64,000 bases of DNA from Streptomyces asiaticus (lineage in GTDB: Bacteria > Actinomycetota > Actinomycetes > Streptomycetales > Streptomycetaceae). Positions within the stretch are counted from its first letter, which is position 1; the number at the start of each line of letters is the position of its first letter. A model generated the notes under the pieces. It was not told the origin of the DNA, searched no databases, and worked only from the letters and a program-made list of their open reading frames with translations. The stretch is taken from contig NZ_JAGSHX010000006.1 of NCBI RefSeq assembly GCF_018138715.1, forward strand, positions 1,116,001 through 1,180,000, read 5' to 3'. A program made the position numbers and the translations under genes. Shown here piece after piece: positions 27,789 through 36,031 of the stretch.

Positions 27789-29111
27789 TCAGCGCGCTCC
27801 ACCGGTGGCGAGGAAGTGCGCCAGCGGCAGTGTGGCCGCGCCCAACGCCACGGCATCGGGCCCCAGTTCGGCCAGCCCGATCTCGGTCTGGGCGTACGGC
27901 CTGCGCAGTGCGTAGGAGGCGGTGGCGGCCCGGATCCTGGGGAGGACGCGGCCGCCGAGGAGCAGTCCGGCCCAGCCACCGAGGATGATCCGCTCGGGGT
28001 TGAAGAGGTTGATCAGATCGGCGATGCCCGCACCGAGGTAGGCGGCGGTCTCCTCCAGCACCTCGCGCGCCCGCGCCTCGCTCCCGGCGGCCCCTACGAT
28101 CGCGGCGAACGCGGCCTGCTGGTCCTCACCGGCACCGTCCGCGCCGCCCACATCGCCCTCAGCGGCACCGTCCAAGCCGCCCACACCGCCCTCAGCGGCA
28201 CCGTCCAAGCCGCCCTCACCGCCACCGACCGCACCGTCCGCGCCGTCCACACCGGCTCCGCGCGCCCCGTGCCCGTAGCGGTCGAGCACCGCCTGCGCCC
28301 CGACGTACGCCTCCAGACAGCCGACCGCACCGCATCGGCACGCGCGCCCGCCGACCTGGACGACCGTGTGCCCCCACTCCCCCGCGCTGCTGGTCGCACC
28401 CCGGTACGGCACCCCGGCGGTCACGATGGCCGCGCCGACGCCGGAACCGATCAGCGCGATCACCGCGTTGTCCGCGCCGCGCCCCGCCCCGAACCACATC
28501 TCGGCCTGCCCCTGCGCGGTGGCGCCGTTGTCGATGAACAGCGGCAACTGGGTGCCGGTGCGCAGCAGCCGCTCCAGCGGCACCGCGTCCCGCCCGGCGG
28601 TCGGGCCGTGGACGAGGATCTCGTCCCCCTGTTCGACGACGCCGGGGACGCCGACCCCGACGCCGATGACGGCCTCCGGCGAGGCGCCGCTCTTGTCGAC
28701 GACCGCGTTCAGGCCGGTCAGGATGTGGCCGACGACCGGCTCCGGATCCCGCTCCAGCCCTCCGGGCGTCAGCGGATGCTCCCAGCGGGCCAGTTCGGTC
28801 AGCGCGAGGTCGAACAGCTCGACGCGGACATGGGTCTCGCCGACGTCGACCCCGATGAGATGGCCGCCGCCCGGCGTGACCCGCAGCAGTGTGCGGGGGC
28901 GGCCGCCGTCGGACTCGACGGACCCGGCCTCCTCCACCAGTTCGTCGGCGAGCAGCTCGCCGACGACATTGCTGACCGAACCGGAGCTGAGCCCGGTGAG
29001 CGTCCCCAGTTCCTGACGGCTCACCGGGCCCCGGAAGTACAGCTGGCGCAGCAGCGTCGAACGGTTGCCGCGCCGCAGGTCGCGGACGGTCCGTCGGTTC
29101 ATCTGACCCAT
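27789..29111 (-). CDS. ROK family transcriptional regulator (paralogue)
   Basis: Regulator of 440 residues with N-terminal HTH (SRQELGTLTGLSSGSVSNVV), ROK domain, GEWGH and CRCGAVGCLEAY. Between the zinc motif region and the last helices it carries a Gly/Ala/Asp-rich insertion of about 45 residues (GGLDGAAEGGV repeats) absent from its neighbour. Same direction as the other ROK gene with 129 bp between, so it is a tandem duplication with divergence. The inverted repeat TGAAG-N7-CTTCA at 29196-29212 upstream is a possible autoregulatory site. Confidence 0.9.
   Translation of the reverse strand: MGQMNRRTVRDLRRGNRSTLLRQLYFRGPVSRQELGTLTGLSSGSVSNVVGELLADELVEEAGSVESDGGRPRTLLRVTPGGGHLIGVDVGETHVRVELFDLALTELARWEHPLTPGGLERDPEPVVGHILTGLNAVVDKSGASPEAVIGVGVGVPGVVEQGDEILVHGPTAGRDAVPLERLLRTGTQLPLFIDNGATAQGQAEMWFGAGRGADNAVIALIGSGVGAAIVTAGVPYRGATSSAGEWGHTVVQVGGRACRCGAVGCLEAYVGAQAVLDRYGHGARGAGVDGADGAVGGGEGGLDGAAEGGVGGLDGAAEGDVGGADGAGEDQQAAFAAIVGAAGSEARAREVLEETAAYLGAGIADLINLFNPERIILGGWAGLLLGGRVLPRIRAATASYALRRPYAQTEIGLAELGPDAVALGAATLPLAHFLATGGAR
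28154..28253. repeat. 33-bp in-frame repeat inside the second ROK gene
   Basis: Units beginning CGCCCTCAGCGGCACCGTCC at 28154 and 28187, with a degenerate shorter continuation, encode Gly/Ala/Asp repeats within the insertion. Confidence 0.75.
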
Positions 29112-29195
29112 CGGGCTCCTTCCCCCCTGCCCGAACCTACCGGACGCGGCCGCTCTTGACGCCGACTGGTTTCATCGCTTAACTCACGGCCTGAA

Positions 29196-29212
29196 TGAAG
29201 TCTCGCGCTTCA
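29196..29212. promoter_or_regulatory. Inverted repeat upstream of second ROK gene
   Basis: TGAAGTCTCGCGCTTCA: 5-bp arms and a 7-base spacer, about 85 bp before the ROK start in an AT-richer segment. Candidate operator. Confidence 0.35.
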
Positions 29213-29304
29213 CTTTTTGAACGGTCAAGGGTGGGTTGACGGGGTGCCGCCCCTCATCCGGTCAACGGCGGCCGAGCGGCGCCGCCTTGTGTCCGCCGTA
29301 CGGT

Positions 29305-29730
29305 TCACCGCTCCGAACCGGGGGCCTGGAACAGCGCGAGCAGATCCTCCCGCCCGAACATCCGCGCCGTCTCGACGGCCGAGGGCGATCCGGCGCGCGG
29401 GTCGGCACCCTTGGCCAGCAGCACCCTCAACACCTCCGCCTCACCCTTGAACGCGGCGCCCGCGATGGGGGTCTGACCCCGTTCGTTCACCCGATTGGGG
29501 TCGGCGCCGCGCTCCAGCAGGGCCGACACCGTCGCGGGATGGCCGTAGTAGGCCGCGAGCATGAGCAGGGAATCGCCCTTGTCGTTGGTGAGGTTGGCCG
29601 GGACGCCCGCGTCCACATAGGCGGCGAGCGTATCGGTGTCACCCTGCCGGGCCAGGTCGAAGACCTTGGCCGCCAGTTGGAGCACCTCCGGGTCGTGGGC
29701 GGGCTCGCTCTCGGGGTTCGATTCGGTCAT
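29305..29730 (-). CDS. Ankyrin repeat protein
   Basis: Cytoplasmic protein of 141 residues with about three ankyrin repeats: DTDTLAAYVDAGVPANLTN, GHPATVSALLERGADPNRVN and EAEVLRVLLAKGADP. Such small bacterial ankyrin proteins mediate protein contacts; no partner is evident. It is convergent with nothing nearby and its start faces the small membrane protein gene across 239 bp. Confidence 0.88.
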   Translation of the reverse strand: MTESNPESEPAHDPEVLQLAAKVFDLARQGDTDTLAAYVDAGVPANLTNDKGDSLLMLAAYYGHPATVSALLERGADPNRVNERGQTPIAGAAFKGEAEVLRVLLAKGADPRAGSPSAVETARMFGREDLLALFQAPGSER

Positions 29731-29861
29731 GGCCTGTCGCCTCCGGCTTCGCTACCTGGGTATGTGATCATCCACCCTAAGGACGGCGGCCGGCCCACCC
29801 GGGCAGGCGGGCGCCCCGCCCGGCAGGCGGTCGACCCGTAGCGCCACGCCTCCATGGTGAT

Positions 29862-29906
29862 GATTACACCGATAATCCACCCAATTGCACCTTTCGCCCG
29901 GTGGAT
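29862..29906. promoter_or_regulatory. AT-rich control region with inverted repeats
   Basis: GATTA-N6-TAATC (29862-29877) and ATCCACC/GGTGGAT (29875-29881 with 29900-29906) overlap in the 239-bp gap between the divergent ankyrin and membrane-protein genes. Candidate operators; no regulator gene adjoins. Confidence 0.35.
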
Positions 29907-29969
29907 GCATGCTGTGATCCTGGAACCACTCATGGTGACTGACCGTCCCCCATCAGCCAGGAGACCGTG

Positions 29970-30164
29970 ATGATCCTGTCCATTTCCGGCGTCGTGCTGC
30001 TCGGCATCATCGTCTTCATCTTCTTCCGCAAGGACGGCCTGAAGGGGTCGCACGCGGTCATCTGTGCGCTCTTCGGCTTCTATCTCGCGTCCACCGCGAT
30101 CGCCCCGAGCATCAAGGCGGGCGGCGCGAGCCTCGCCGGCCTCTTGGGTGGGATCAAGATCTGA
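29970..30164 (+). CDS. Small membrane protein
   Basis: Protein of 64 residues from ATG 29970 (GGAG six bases upstream; a GTG three bases earlier is also possible). Two hydrophobic segments (ILSISGVVLLGIIVFIFF and ICALFGFYLASTAIAPSI) flank a basic turn. I recall similar proteins next to TraB/FtsK-like genes in streptomycetes, including spread genes of integrative plasmids. Its stop lies one base from the GTG of the ATPase-like gene, so they form a pair. Confidence 0.7.
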   Translation: MILSISGVVLLGIIVFIFFRKDGLKGSHAVICALFGFYLASTAIAPSIKAGGASLAGLLGGIKI

Positions 30165-30165
30165 C

Positions 30166-31809
30166 GTGGGCCGGAGACCGCTCCCCCGCCTCCGTCTCGG
30201 CAGCGCCGGGGGCACCCCGCCCGTCCCGCCCGGCCGCGGCCGGGCGTTCGCCCGCAGCACGGCCGACGGCGTCGCCGATGTGCTCCAGCCGCTGGTCGCG
30301 CTCTCGCGCGGGTTGCGCGTGCTCGCCGCCGTCGGCCGACGCAAGTGGACGGAACTGCCGGGCGACCGCCGGGGACCGGTGTGCACCCTCGTGGTCGCCT
30401 GCGGCTTCGTCCTCTACCTGCTGCCGTACGGGCCCCTGGCGGCGGCGATCAGCCTGATCGGCGCGGCGGGCTGGGCCGGGCGGGGGCGCGCCGGCGCCGC
30501 CTCCGAGACGCCCGCCGACGGGACCGAGCGGCTGCGCACGCTCTACGAGGCGCTGGTGCCGTACTTCTCCGCCTCCGAGGACCCCAGCCCGCTCTACAGC
30601 CACGGCGGCGACTGGTCCGAGGCGTTCGACTCCTTCGCCTTCGACGAGAGCGGACGGCTCACCCGGCTGCGCCTCCACTACCCCGCGTACTTCACCGACG
30701 GCGAGCCCGCGGCCCGCACCCGGATCGAGCAACTGCTGTACGCGAAGTCGGGGCGCGGCCGTGAATATCTGTTCGAGTGGGACGAGGAGGCCAACAGCCT
30801 CACCCTGACCGTGCTGCCCGCCCTGTCCACCGCGATCCACGCCCAGCGCTTCGTCACCGCGCCCGGGGAGACGGTGCTGGGCTTCACCGACCCCTCGTCG
30901 GTGCAGCGGACGCTGCCGGTGCTGGCGGGGCCGGAGACGTGCGGGGAGGACGAGGAAGACGAGGAGAGCGCGGAGGGCACGCGGGAGGTCGGCCTCAAGA
31001 AGGCGGCAGCGGACGGGCCGGAGACCCATGACGTACCGCCGGTGGTCTGGCGCACCGGCCCCCGTTCGACCGAACCGCATCTGCTCGCGCTCGGCCAGCC
31101 AGGAAGCGGCACCACCACCCTGCTGCGCTCCATCGCGCTCCAGGCGCTGCCCCATGGCGAGGTGCTGGTGGTGGACGGCGGCGGCACCGGCGAGTACGCG
31201 TGTCTGAGCGGACGTACGGGGGTGCTGGCCGTGGAGTGCGGGCCGGCCGGGACGCTGGCCACGCTGGAGTGGGCGGGCCATGAGACCGAACGCCGGCTGA
31301 TCGCCGCCAACCGCGCCCGCCAGCTGGGGCACGCGCCGCCGGAGGACATCCAGCGCCCGCTGTGGATCCTGCTGGACCGGCCGTCGGTGATGAGCCATCT
31401 CGCGGCGGCGGACGGCCGTACCGATCCGCAGGAGCTGCTGGCCGTGCCGCTGCGGCACGGACGGGCGGCGAACGTAAGGGTGGTGGTGGCCGATCAACTG
31501 GACGCCGCGGAGGCGCTGAGCGAGGCCGTACGGAGCCACACCCGGGCCCGGGTGGTACTGGGCCCGGTCCCGTCCGAGCAGGTCACGGCCGTCCTCGGGG
31601 CGCCGCCGCACACCACGCCGACGCCCGAGGTGCCTCCGGGCCGCGGCTACGCCCGCCTCGGCGCGGGCCCGGTGCACCGCCTCCAGGTGCCGGCCACGCC
31701 CGATCCGTACGACGAGGCGGCCAGTGAGGCCGAGCGGCAGGCGGTGCTCCGGCTGCTCCCGGCCCCGGACCCGGCGGCACCCCAGGCCCCGGCACCTGTC
31801 GGGGGCTAA
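30166..31809 (+). CDS. TraB/FtsK-like P-loop protein with degenerate Walker A
   Basis: Protein of 547 residues from GTG 30166. Residues 70-105 are hydrophobic (likely two membrane segments), then a cytoplasmic alpha/beta region and a C-terminal NTPase-like domain. The P-loop reads GQPGSGTTTLL at 310-320, with Thr316 where Lys is expected; RPLWILLDRPS stands at the Walker B place without a catalytic Glu. It may bind but not hydrolyse nucleotide. Similarity to conjugative TraB/FtsK proteins is by context and overall look, not certain. Coupled to the small membrane protein upstream. Confidence 0.65.
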   Translation: MGRRPLPRLRLGSAGGTPPVPPGRGRAFARSTADGVADVLQPLVALSRGLRVLAAVGRRKWTELPGDRRGPVCTLVVACGFVLYLLPYGPLAAAISLIGAAGWAGRGRAGAASETPADGTERLRTLYEALVPYFSASEDPSPLYSHGGDWSEAFDSFAFDESGRLTRLRLHYPAYFTDGEPAARTRIEQLLYAKSGRGREYLFEWDEEANSLTLTVLPALSTAIHAQRFVTAPGETVLGFTDPSSVQRTLPVLAGPETCGEDEEDEESAEGTREVGLKKAAADGPETHDVPPVVWRTGPRSTEPHLLALGQPGSGTTTLLRSIALQALPHGEVLVVDGGGTGEYACLSGRTGVLAVECGPAGTLATLEWAGHETERRLIAANRARQLGHAPPEDIQRPLWILLDRPSVMSHLAAADGRTDPQELLAVPLRHGRAANVRVVVADQLDAAEALSEAVRSHTRARVVLGPVPSEQVTAVLGAPPHTTPTPEVPPGRGYARLGAGPVHRLQVPATPDPYDEAASEAERQAVLRLLPAPDPAAPQAPAPVGG

Positions 31810-31876
31810 GCGCTCCGCTGGAAGTGCCCTGACCTGTCGTCGATCGTCCGCGGCGCCGTCGTGGCTGGTCGCCCAC

Positions 31877-31949
31877 GCGGCGAAGCCGCATATCGACACA
31901 GCCGCGGCGGAGCCGCATATCGGCACAGCCCCGCGCCCCTTCGGGGCGC
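31877..31949. repeat. 27-bp tandem repeat plus terminator hairpin
   Basis: Two copies of GCGGCGRAGCCGCATATCGR-type units (31877-31903, 31904-31930), each a small hairpin (GCGGC/GCCGC), precede a perfect 7-bp stem GCGCCCC-TTC-GGGGCGC at 31933-31949. They lie after the P-loop gene and facing the YczR gene end. Hairpin runs of this kind are familiar in Streptomyces intergenic DNA. Confidence 0.7.
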
Positions 31950-32023
31950 ACCCGAACCGCACCGGACTTCAATGAGGCGGCTTAGCCGGCCGGGGGGCCA
32001 CCGCCGCGTCGCCTTACGGCGGC

Positions 32024-33547
32024 TCAGGCCACATACGTCCGCGGCGCCTCCGCCTCGATCGTGGCGCCCGTGGCCACCAGGTCGGCGGCCGCGGCCAGCC
32101 GGGTGGCGGCCTTGTCCGCGACCGCTCCCCCGACCGTGAACGGCAGCCGTACGTACCCCTCGAACGCGCCGTCCACCCCGAAGCGCGGCCCCGACGGCAC
32201 CCGGACCCCCAGCCGGGCGCCCGCCTCGGCGATGCGGGAGCCGGAGAGGCCACCGGTGCGGGCCCAGAGGGTGAGCCCGCCGTGCGGGACGGTGAACTCC
32301 CAGTCGGGCAGATGGCGCCGCAGGGCGTCGACGAGCGCGTCCCGGTTGCCGCGCGCGAGCTCCCGGCGGATCCCGATGGCCTCCTCCCAGCCGCCGGTGT
32401 TCAGCAGCCAGGCGACGGCGAGCTGTTCGATGACGGGGGTGCCCAGGTCCGCGTAGGCGCGGGCGGCGACCAGGCTGCGGATGACATCGGGCGCGGCGCG
32501 CACCCAGCCGATCCGCAGCCCCGCCCAGAAGGTCTTGCTCGCCGAGCCGACCGTGATCACGGTACTGCCCGCCGGGTCGAAGGCGCAGACCGGCCGGACC
32601 AGCTCCACCTCGTCGTCCAGCCGCAGCTCGGCCATGGTCTCGTCGGCGATCAGGACCGTACCGGCGGAGCGGGCGGCGTCGACGAGCTGGCGGCGCTGGT
32701 CCTCGGTGGCGAGGGCGCCGGTGGGGTTGTGGAAATCGGCGATGACGTAGGCCAGCCGGGGCGCGGCGGCGCTGAGCACCTGGCGCCAGGACGGGATGTC
32801 CCAGCCCGCCAGCCGGTCGGCCATGGCGACGGGGACGAGCCGGGCGCCCGCCTCCCGCATCAGCTGGAGGATGTTGGCGTAGCTGGGCGATTCGACGGCG
32901 ACCCGCTCCCCGGGCCGGACCATCAGCCGGCAGGCGGCGGCGACGGCCCCCATGGCACCGGTGGTGACCATGATCTGCTCGGGCATGGTCGGTATGCCGC
33001 GGGCGGTGTAGCGGTCGGCGAGCGCCTGGCGCAGGGCGGGCAGCCCGGCGGGGTAGTCGCCGTGGGTGTGGGCGTAGGGCGGCAGTTCGTCCAGGGCGCC
33101 GCGCATGGCGCGGGTGAGCCAGGGTTCGGGGGCGGGCAGCGCGGCACAGCCGAGGTCGATCACGGAGGCCGCGGCCTCGGGCGGGAGCGGATCGAGCCCC
33201 CGGGTGGGCAGCGGGCTTCCGGCGGGCATGGCGGTCCAGCTCCCGGCGCCGCGCCGGGACTCCAGGAACCCCTCGCCGCGCAGCGCCTCGTAGGCGGCGG
33301 CGACGGTGGTGCGGCTGACCGCGAGCGCCGCGGCGAGCTCGCGCTCGGCGGGGAGGCGGGCCGCGACCGGAACCCGGCCCTCCAGGATGAGCAGCCGTAC
33401 GCCGTCGGCGAGGGAGCGGTAGGCGGGGACGCGGCGGCCCCCGGTCAGTGAGGCCGCGGCCCCGGCGGCCACGCCGTCGCGGGTGTGCTGTGACCCGAGC
33501 AGCCGGGCCAGTTGGGGTGCCCCGACAGCGGACGTCCATGGACTCAT
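32024..33547 (-). CDS. MocR-family regulator YczR (GntR HTH + aminotransferase domain)
   Basis: Regulator of 507 residues. N-terminal GntR winged helix (about 45-110, ERELAAALAVSRTTVAAAYEAL) is fused to a fold-type I aminotransferase domain with PLP Lys in SASKTFWAGLRIGW and the Asn/Asp sites (ADFHNPTG, LIADET). ATG 33547 starts MSPWTS; the frame continues upstream without homology. It is divergent from a YczE membrane protein, the known partner of YczR, so it is expected to sense PLP and control yczE. Confidence 0.92.
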   Translation of the reverse strand: MSPWTSAVGAPQLARLLGSQHTRDGVAAGAAASLTGGRRVPAYRSLADGVRLLILEGRVPVAARLPAERELAAALAVSRTTVAAAYEALRGEGFLESRRGAGSWTAMPAGSPLPTRGLDPLPPEAAASVIDLGCAALPAPEPWLTRAMRGALDELPPYAHTHGDYPAGLPALRQALADRYTARGIPTMPEQIMVTTGAMGAVAAACRLMVRPGERVAVESPSYANILQLMREAGARLVPVAMADRLAGWDIPSWRQVLSAAAPRLAYVIADFHNPTGALATEDQRRQLVDAARSAGTVLIADETMAELRLDDEVELVRPVCAFDPAGSTVITVGSASKTFWAGLRIGWVRAAPDVIRSLVAARAYADLGTPVIEQLAVAWLLNTGGWEEAIGIRRELARGNRDALVDALRRHLPDWEFTVPHGGLTLWARTGGLSGSRIAEAGARLGVRVPSGPRFGVDGAFEGYVRLPFTVGGAVADKAATRLAAAADLVATGATIEAEAPRTYVA

Positions 33548-33578
33548 CGAATGCGGTCCACCTTTCGGAGATTGGCCG

Positions 33579-33597
33579 TGGAACTGGACTGGTTCCA
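33579..33597. promoter_or_regulatory. Candidate YczR operator
   Basis: TGGAAC-N7-GTTCCA lies between the divergent yczR and yczE genes and overlaps the direct repeat ACTGGACTGG. CAGGCCAC occurs twice just downstream (33596-33603 and 33618-33625). MocR proteins bind repeated half-sites in such gaps. Confidence 0.5.
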
Positions 33598-33643
33598 GGC
33601 CACAGAGTGACATGCCCCAGGCCACTCACACCAGGAGCACGCG

Positions 33644-34309
33644 TTGTCCGACCTTCCACGCCACCGCCTTCCACGCCGTCTTGCCCAGCTCTACGTGGGG
33701 CTGGTGCTCTACGGGGTGTCCATGGGGCTCCAGTTGCGCGCCATGGTCGGTCTCGACCCGTGGGACGCCTTCCACCAGGGCATCTCCGAGCACACCTCGC
33801 TGTCGATCGGCACGGTGACGGTCGTCGTCGGCGTCGCCGCGCTGCTGCTGTGGATCCCGCTGCGCCAGCGGCCGGGGCTTGGCACGGTGTCGAACGTGCT
33901 GGTGATCGGGCCTGTGATGGACGGCACACTGTGGCTGATACCGGAGCCGGAGGCGCTGGCGGTGCGGATTCCGCTGCTGCTCTTCGCGATCGTGCTGTGC
34001 GGCGTGGCCACCGGGCTCTACATCTCGGCGCGGTTCGGGGCGGGTCCGCGGGACGGACTGATGACGGGACTGCACCGGCGCACCGGGTGGTCGATCCGGC
34101 TGGTGCGGACCGGGATCGAGCTCGCGGTGCTGACCACCGGCTTCGCGCTGGGCGGCTCGGTGGGGGTGGGAACGGTGCTGTTCGCGCTGACCATCGGGCC
34201 GCTGTCGCAGTACTTCCTGCGGGTCTTCGCGATTCCCGCACCCGGCGGGACGGGCTCCGGGATCGTGGCGCGCGGCGGCGCCAGGGCCCAGGTCCGGGAC
34301 CTGATTTAG
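33644..34309 (+). CDS. YczE/YitT family membrane protein
   Basis: Integral membrane protein of 221 residues with about five to six segments, matching YczE (LYGVSMGLQLRAMVGLDPWDAFHQGI and GLYISARFGAGPRDGLMTGL). Start is TTG 33644 with GGAG seven bases upstream. Partner of the divergent YczR regulator; the pair is thought to handle a vitamin B6-related or small-molecule export or import, not settled. Confidence 0.88.
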   Translation: MSDLPRHRLPRRLAQLYVGLVLYGVSMGLQLRAMVGLDPWDAFHQGISEHTSLSIGTVTVVVGVAALLLWIPLRQRPGLGTVSNVLVIGPVMDGTLWLIPEPEALAVRIPLLLFAIVLCGVATGLYISARFGAGPRDGLMTGLHRRTGWSIRLVRTGIELAVLTTGFALGGSVGVGTVLFALTIGPLSQYFLRVFAIPAPGGTGSGIVARGGARAQVRDLI

Positions 34310-34395
34310 GTCTGGGGCCGCCGGGGCGGTAGTGTACGCCCTTGGCCTACCAGGCGGACCGTTACTGCGCGCTAAAGTACCAGAAACGCTGGGTG

Positions 34396-34413
34396 ACATC
34401 TGCTGCCAGATGT
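34396..34413. promoter_or_regulatory. Inverted repeat in the rbpA upstream region
   Basis: ACATCTG-N4-CAGATGT, a perfect 7-bp inverted repeat inside GTGACA direct repeats, lies about 150 bp before rbpA. Possible operator or start of a longer leader. Confidence 0.35.
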
Positions 34414-34477
34414 GACAAACCGGGCGCCTGTGGGTAGAACAACGGGGCGGCACGACGGGCGACGCATGTCCCAATAC

Positions 34478-34504
34478 GGGAATCTTCACCGCCGACCGGA
34501 CGTT
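34478..34504 (+). promoter_or_regulatory. SigR-type promoter of rbpA
   Basis: GGGAAT (34478-34483), 18 bases, then GTT (34502-34504) matches the SigR consensus GGGAAT-N18-GTT exactly. rbpA is a known member of the disulfide-stress SigR regulon in S. coelicolor. The start would lie about 50 bp before the ATG. Confidence 0.8.
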
Positions 34505-34565
34505 GACCGGATGACGACGACAGCGACACCTGTCCTGTGGGCGACAAGCCCGGGAGGCACGATTC

Positions 34566-34940
34566 ATGAGTGAGCGAGCTCTTCGCGGCACGCGACTCGT
34601 GGTGACCAGCTACGAGACCGACCGCGGCATCGATCTGGCCCCGCGCCAGGCGGTGGAGTACGCATGCCAGAACGGCCATCGATTCGAGATGCCGTTCTCG
34701 GTAGAGGCGGAGATCCCGCCGGAGTGGGAGTGCAAGGCGTGCGGCGCCATGGCACTCCTTGTCGACGGCGACGGTCCAGAGGAGAAGAAGGGCAAGCCCG
34801 CGCGCACGCACTGGGACATGCTCATGGAGCGGCGCACCCGCGAGGAGCTGGAGGAGGTGCTGGCCGAGCGGCTGGCGGTTCTGCGCTCCGGTGCCATGAA
34901 CATCGCCGTGCATCCGCGGGACACCCGTAAGTCTGCCTGA
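34566..34940 (+). CDS. rbpA: RNA polymerase-binding protein RbpA
   Basis: Actinobacterial RNA polymerase accessory protein of 124 residues. It binds the beta subunit and the principal sigma factor and helps open promoters. The N-terminal tail, the core with CQNGH and CKACGA (zinc or remnant cysteines), the basic linker (KPARTHWDMLMERRT) and the sigma-interacting C-terminal helix (REELEEVLAERLAVLRSG) are all recognisable. Preceded by a SigR promoter and followed by a 19-bp hairpin terminator; monocistronic. Confidence 0.97.
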   Translation: MSERALRGTRLVVTSYETDRGIDLAPRQAVEYACQNGHRFEMPFSVEAEIPPEWECKACGAMALLVDGDGPEEKKGKPARTHWDMLMERRTREELEEVLAERLAVLRSGAMNIAVHPRDTRKSA

Positions 34941-34973
34941 ACCGAGCGGCAGCACTGCGGTAACAACTGAAGT

Positions 34974-35016
34974 ACAAGGGCCGGGGCCACTGCTCAGCAG
35001 TGGCCCCGGCCCTTGT
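34974..35016. terminator. 19-bp bidirectional terminator
   Basis: ACAAGGGCCGGGGCCACTG pairs perfectly with CAGTGGCCCCGGCCCTTGT around a CTCAG loop, between convergent rbpA and fxsA. It is followed by two 23-bp tandem repeats (35014-35059, TGTGCGCCCTTCGCGCCGGC...). Confidence 0.9.
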
Positions 35017-35067
35017 GCGCCCTTCGCGCCGGCCGATGTGCGCCCTTCGCGCCGGCCGTGCCGTGGC

Positions 35068-35670
35068 TCAGCCCCGGTCGCGCGGCCGCAGCCCGGGCCC
35101 CGGCTCTCCGTCGCTGTCCCGGTCCCGGTCGTCCCCGTCCCGTATCACCTCGCCCTGGATGACCGTGCCCTGCTCCGGGCGCTCCCGCCCGTCCCGGCGC
35201 TCCCACTGCTCACGGGCCTGCTGGAAGGGGTCGGACGGCGATCCGGGGACGAAGCCCATCCGGCGCGACAGCGCGCTCTCCGCGCGGCGCCGCAGCAGCG
35301 CCCGGGTCGGCGGGAACAGGCACACCAGCGCGGCCACGTCCGAGACCAGCCCCGGCACCATGAGCAGCAGCCCGCCGAGCATCGTGAAGGAGCTTCCCGG
35401 CCGCGCGGCGGGCTCCTCGGCGCCCGGCCGCATCGACCCGGCCAGGCTCTGCCACGCCCGGCGGCCGCCGCGCTTGACCACGGCCCCGCCCACCACCACG
35501 CCCGCGACCAGCAGCAGGAAGACGGTCAGCCCTCCGGCGACGTCCGCCACCAGGGTCAGCAGCCAGATCTCCAGCACCAGCCAGGCGGCGATCCCCAGCG
35601 GTACGAAGGTGCGGGCGCGTGAGCGCTTCGGGCGGGTCGGGTCGCTCTGCTGCGATGCGCCGGTCATCAT
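35068..35670 (-). CDS. fxsA: FxsA family membrane protein
   Basis: Membrane protein of about 200 residues with the FxsA domain: segments near residues 20-65 (WLVLEIWLLTLVADVAGGLT) and 95-125 (FTMLGGLLLMVPGLVSDVAAL), then a charged cytoplasmic tail rich in Asp/Arg. The start is ATG 35670 or 35667; GGAGG position favours the second. FxsA in E. coli eases phage exclusion by F plasmid; its role in actinobacteria is unclear. Convergent with rbpA. Confidence 0.9.
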   Translation of the reverse strand: MMTGASQQSDPTRPKRSRARTFVPLGIAAWLVLEIWLLTLVADVAGGLTVFLLLVAGVVVGGAVVKRGGRRAWQSLAGSMRPGAEEPAARPGSSFTMLGGLLLMVPGLVSDVAALVCLFPPTRALLRRRAESALSRRMGFVPGSPSDPFQQAREQWERRDGRERPEQGTVIQGEVIRDGDDRDRDSDGEPGPGLRPRDRG

Positions 35671-35866
35671 GCCTCCAAGTGTGCCCGGGCCCGTGACCGA
35701 TACGGAGCGCGGGTCGCACGGCCAAGGGGATCGAGGGATCTCATGGATTCCAACGCGCGAGGGGTCCCACAGGGTCCAGGAGCCTCGAGGAGACCGGGCG
35801 GAATCCGCGAAAGCGCGAGGTATCGGCGGCGGCGGGCCGGGTACCCGCCGCCGACGGAGGTGTCGA

Positions 35867-36031
35867 ATGACGGCTGTGCTGGAGGTCCTCGTGTGGTGGG
35901 CGGCGCTGACCGGGGTCTGGCTGGTGCTGATCAGCACCGTGGACCCCCTGGAGCTCCTGGTCGGGTCGGCCTCCGCGCTGGCCGCCGCCGTGCTCGCGCG
36001 CGCCGGGCGCCGGGCGGTGACGGACCGGTGA
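35867..36031 (+). CDS. MrpE/MbhA-like small antiporter subunit
   Basis: Membrane peptide of 54 residues (VLVWWAALTGVWLVLIS, then PLELLVGSASALAAAVLA). It corresponds to part of MrpE/MnhE proteins, which are normally about 160 residues, so this is a reduced version. GGAGG lies six bases before the ATG and the stop overlaps the next start (GTGA). First gene of a six-gene antiporter operon. Confidence 0.65.
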   Translation: MTAVLEVLVWWAALTGVWLVLISTVDPLELLVGSASALAAAVLARAGRRAVTDR

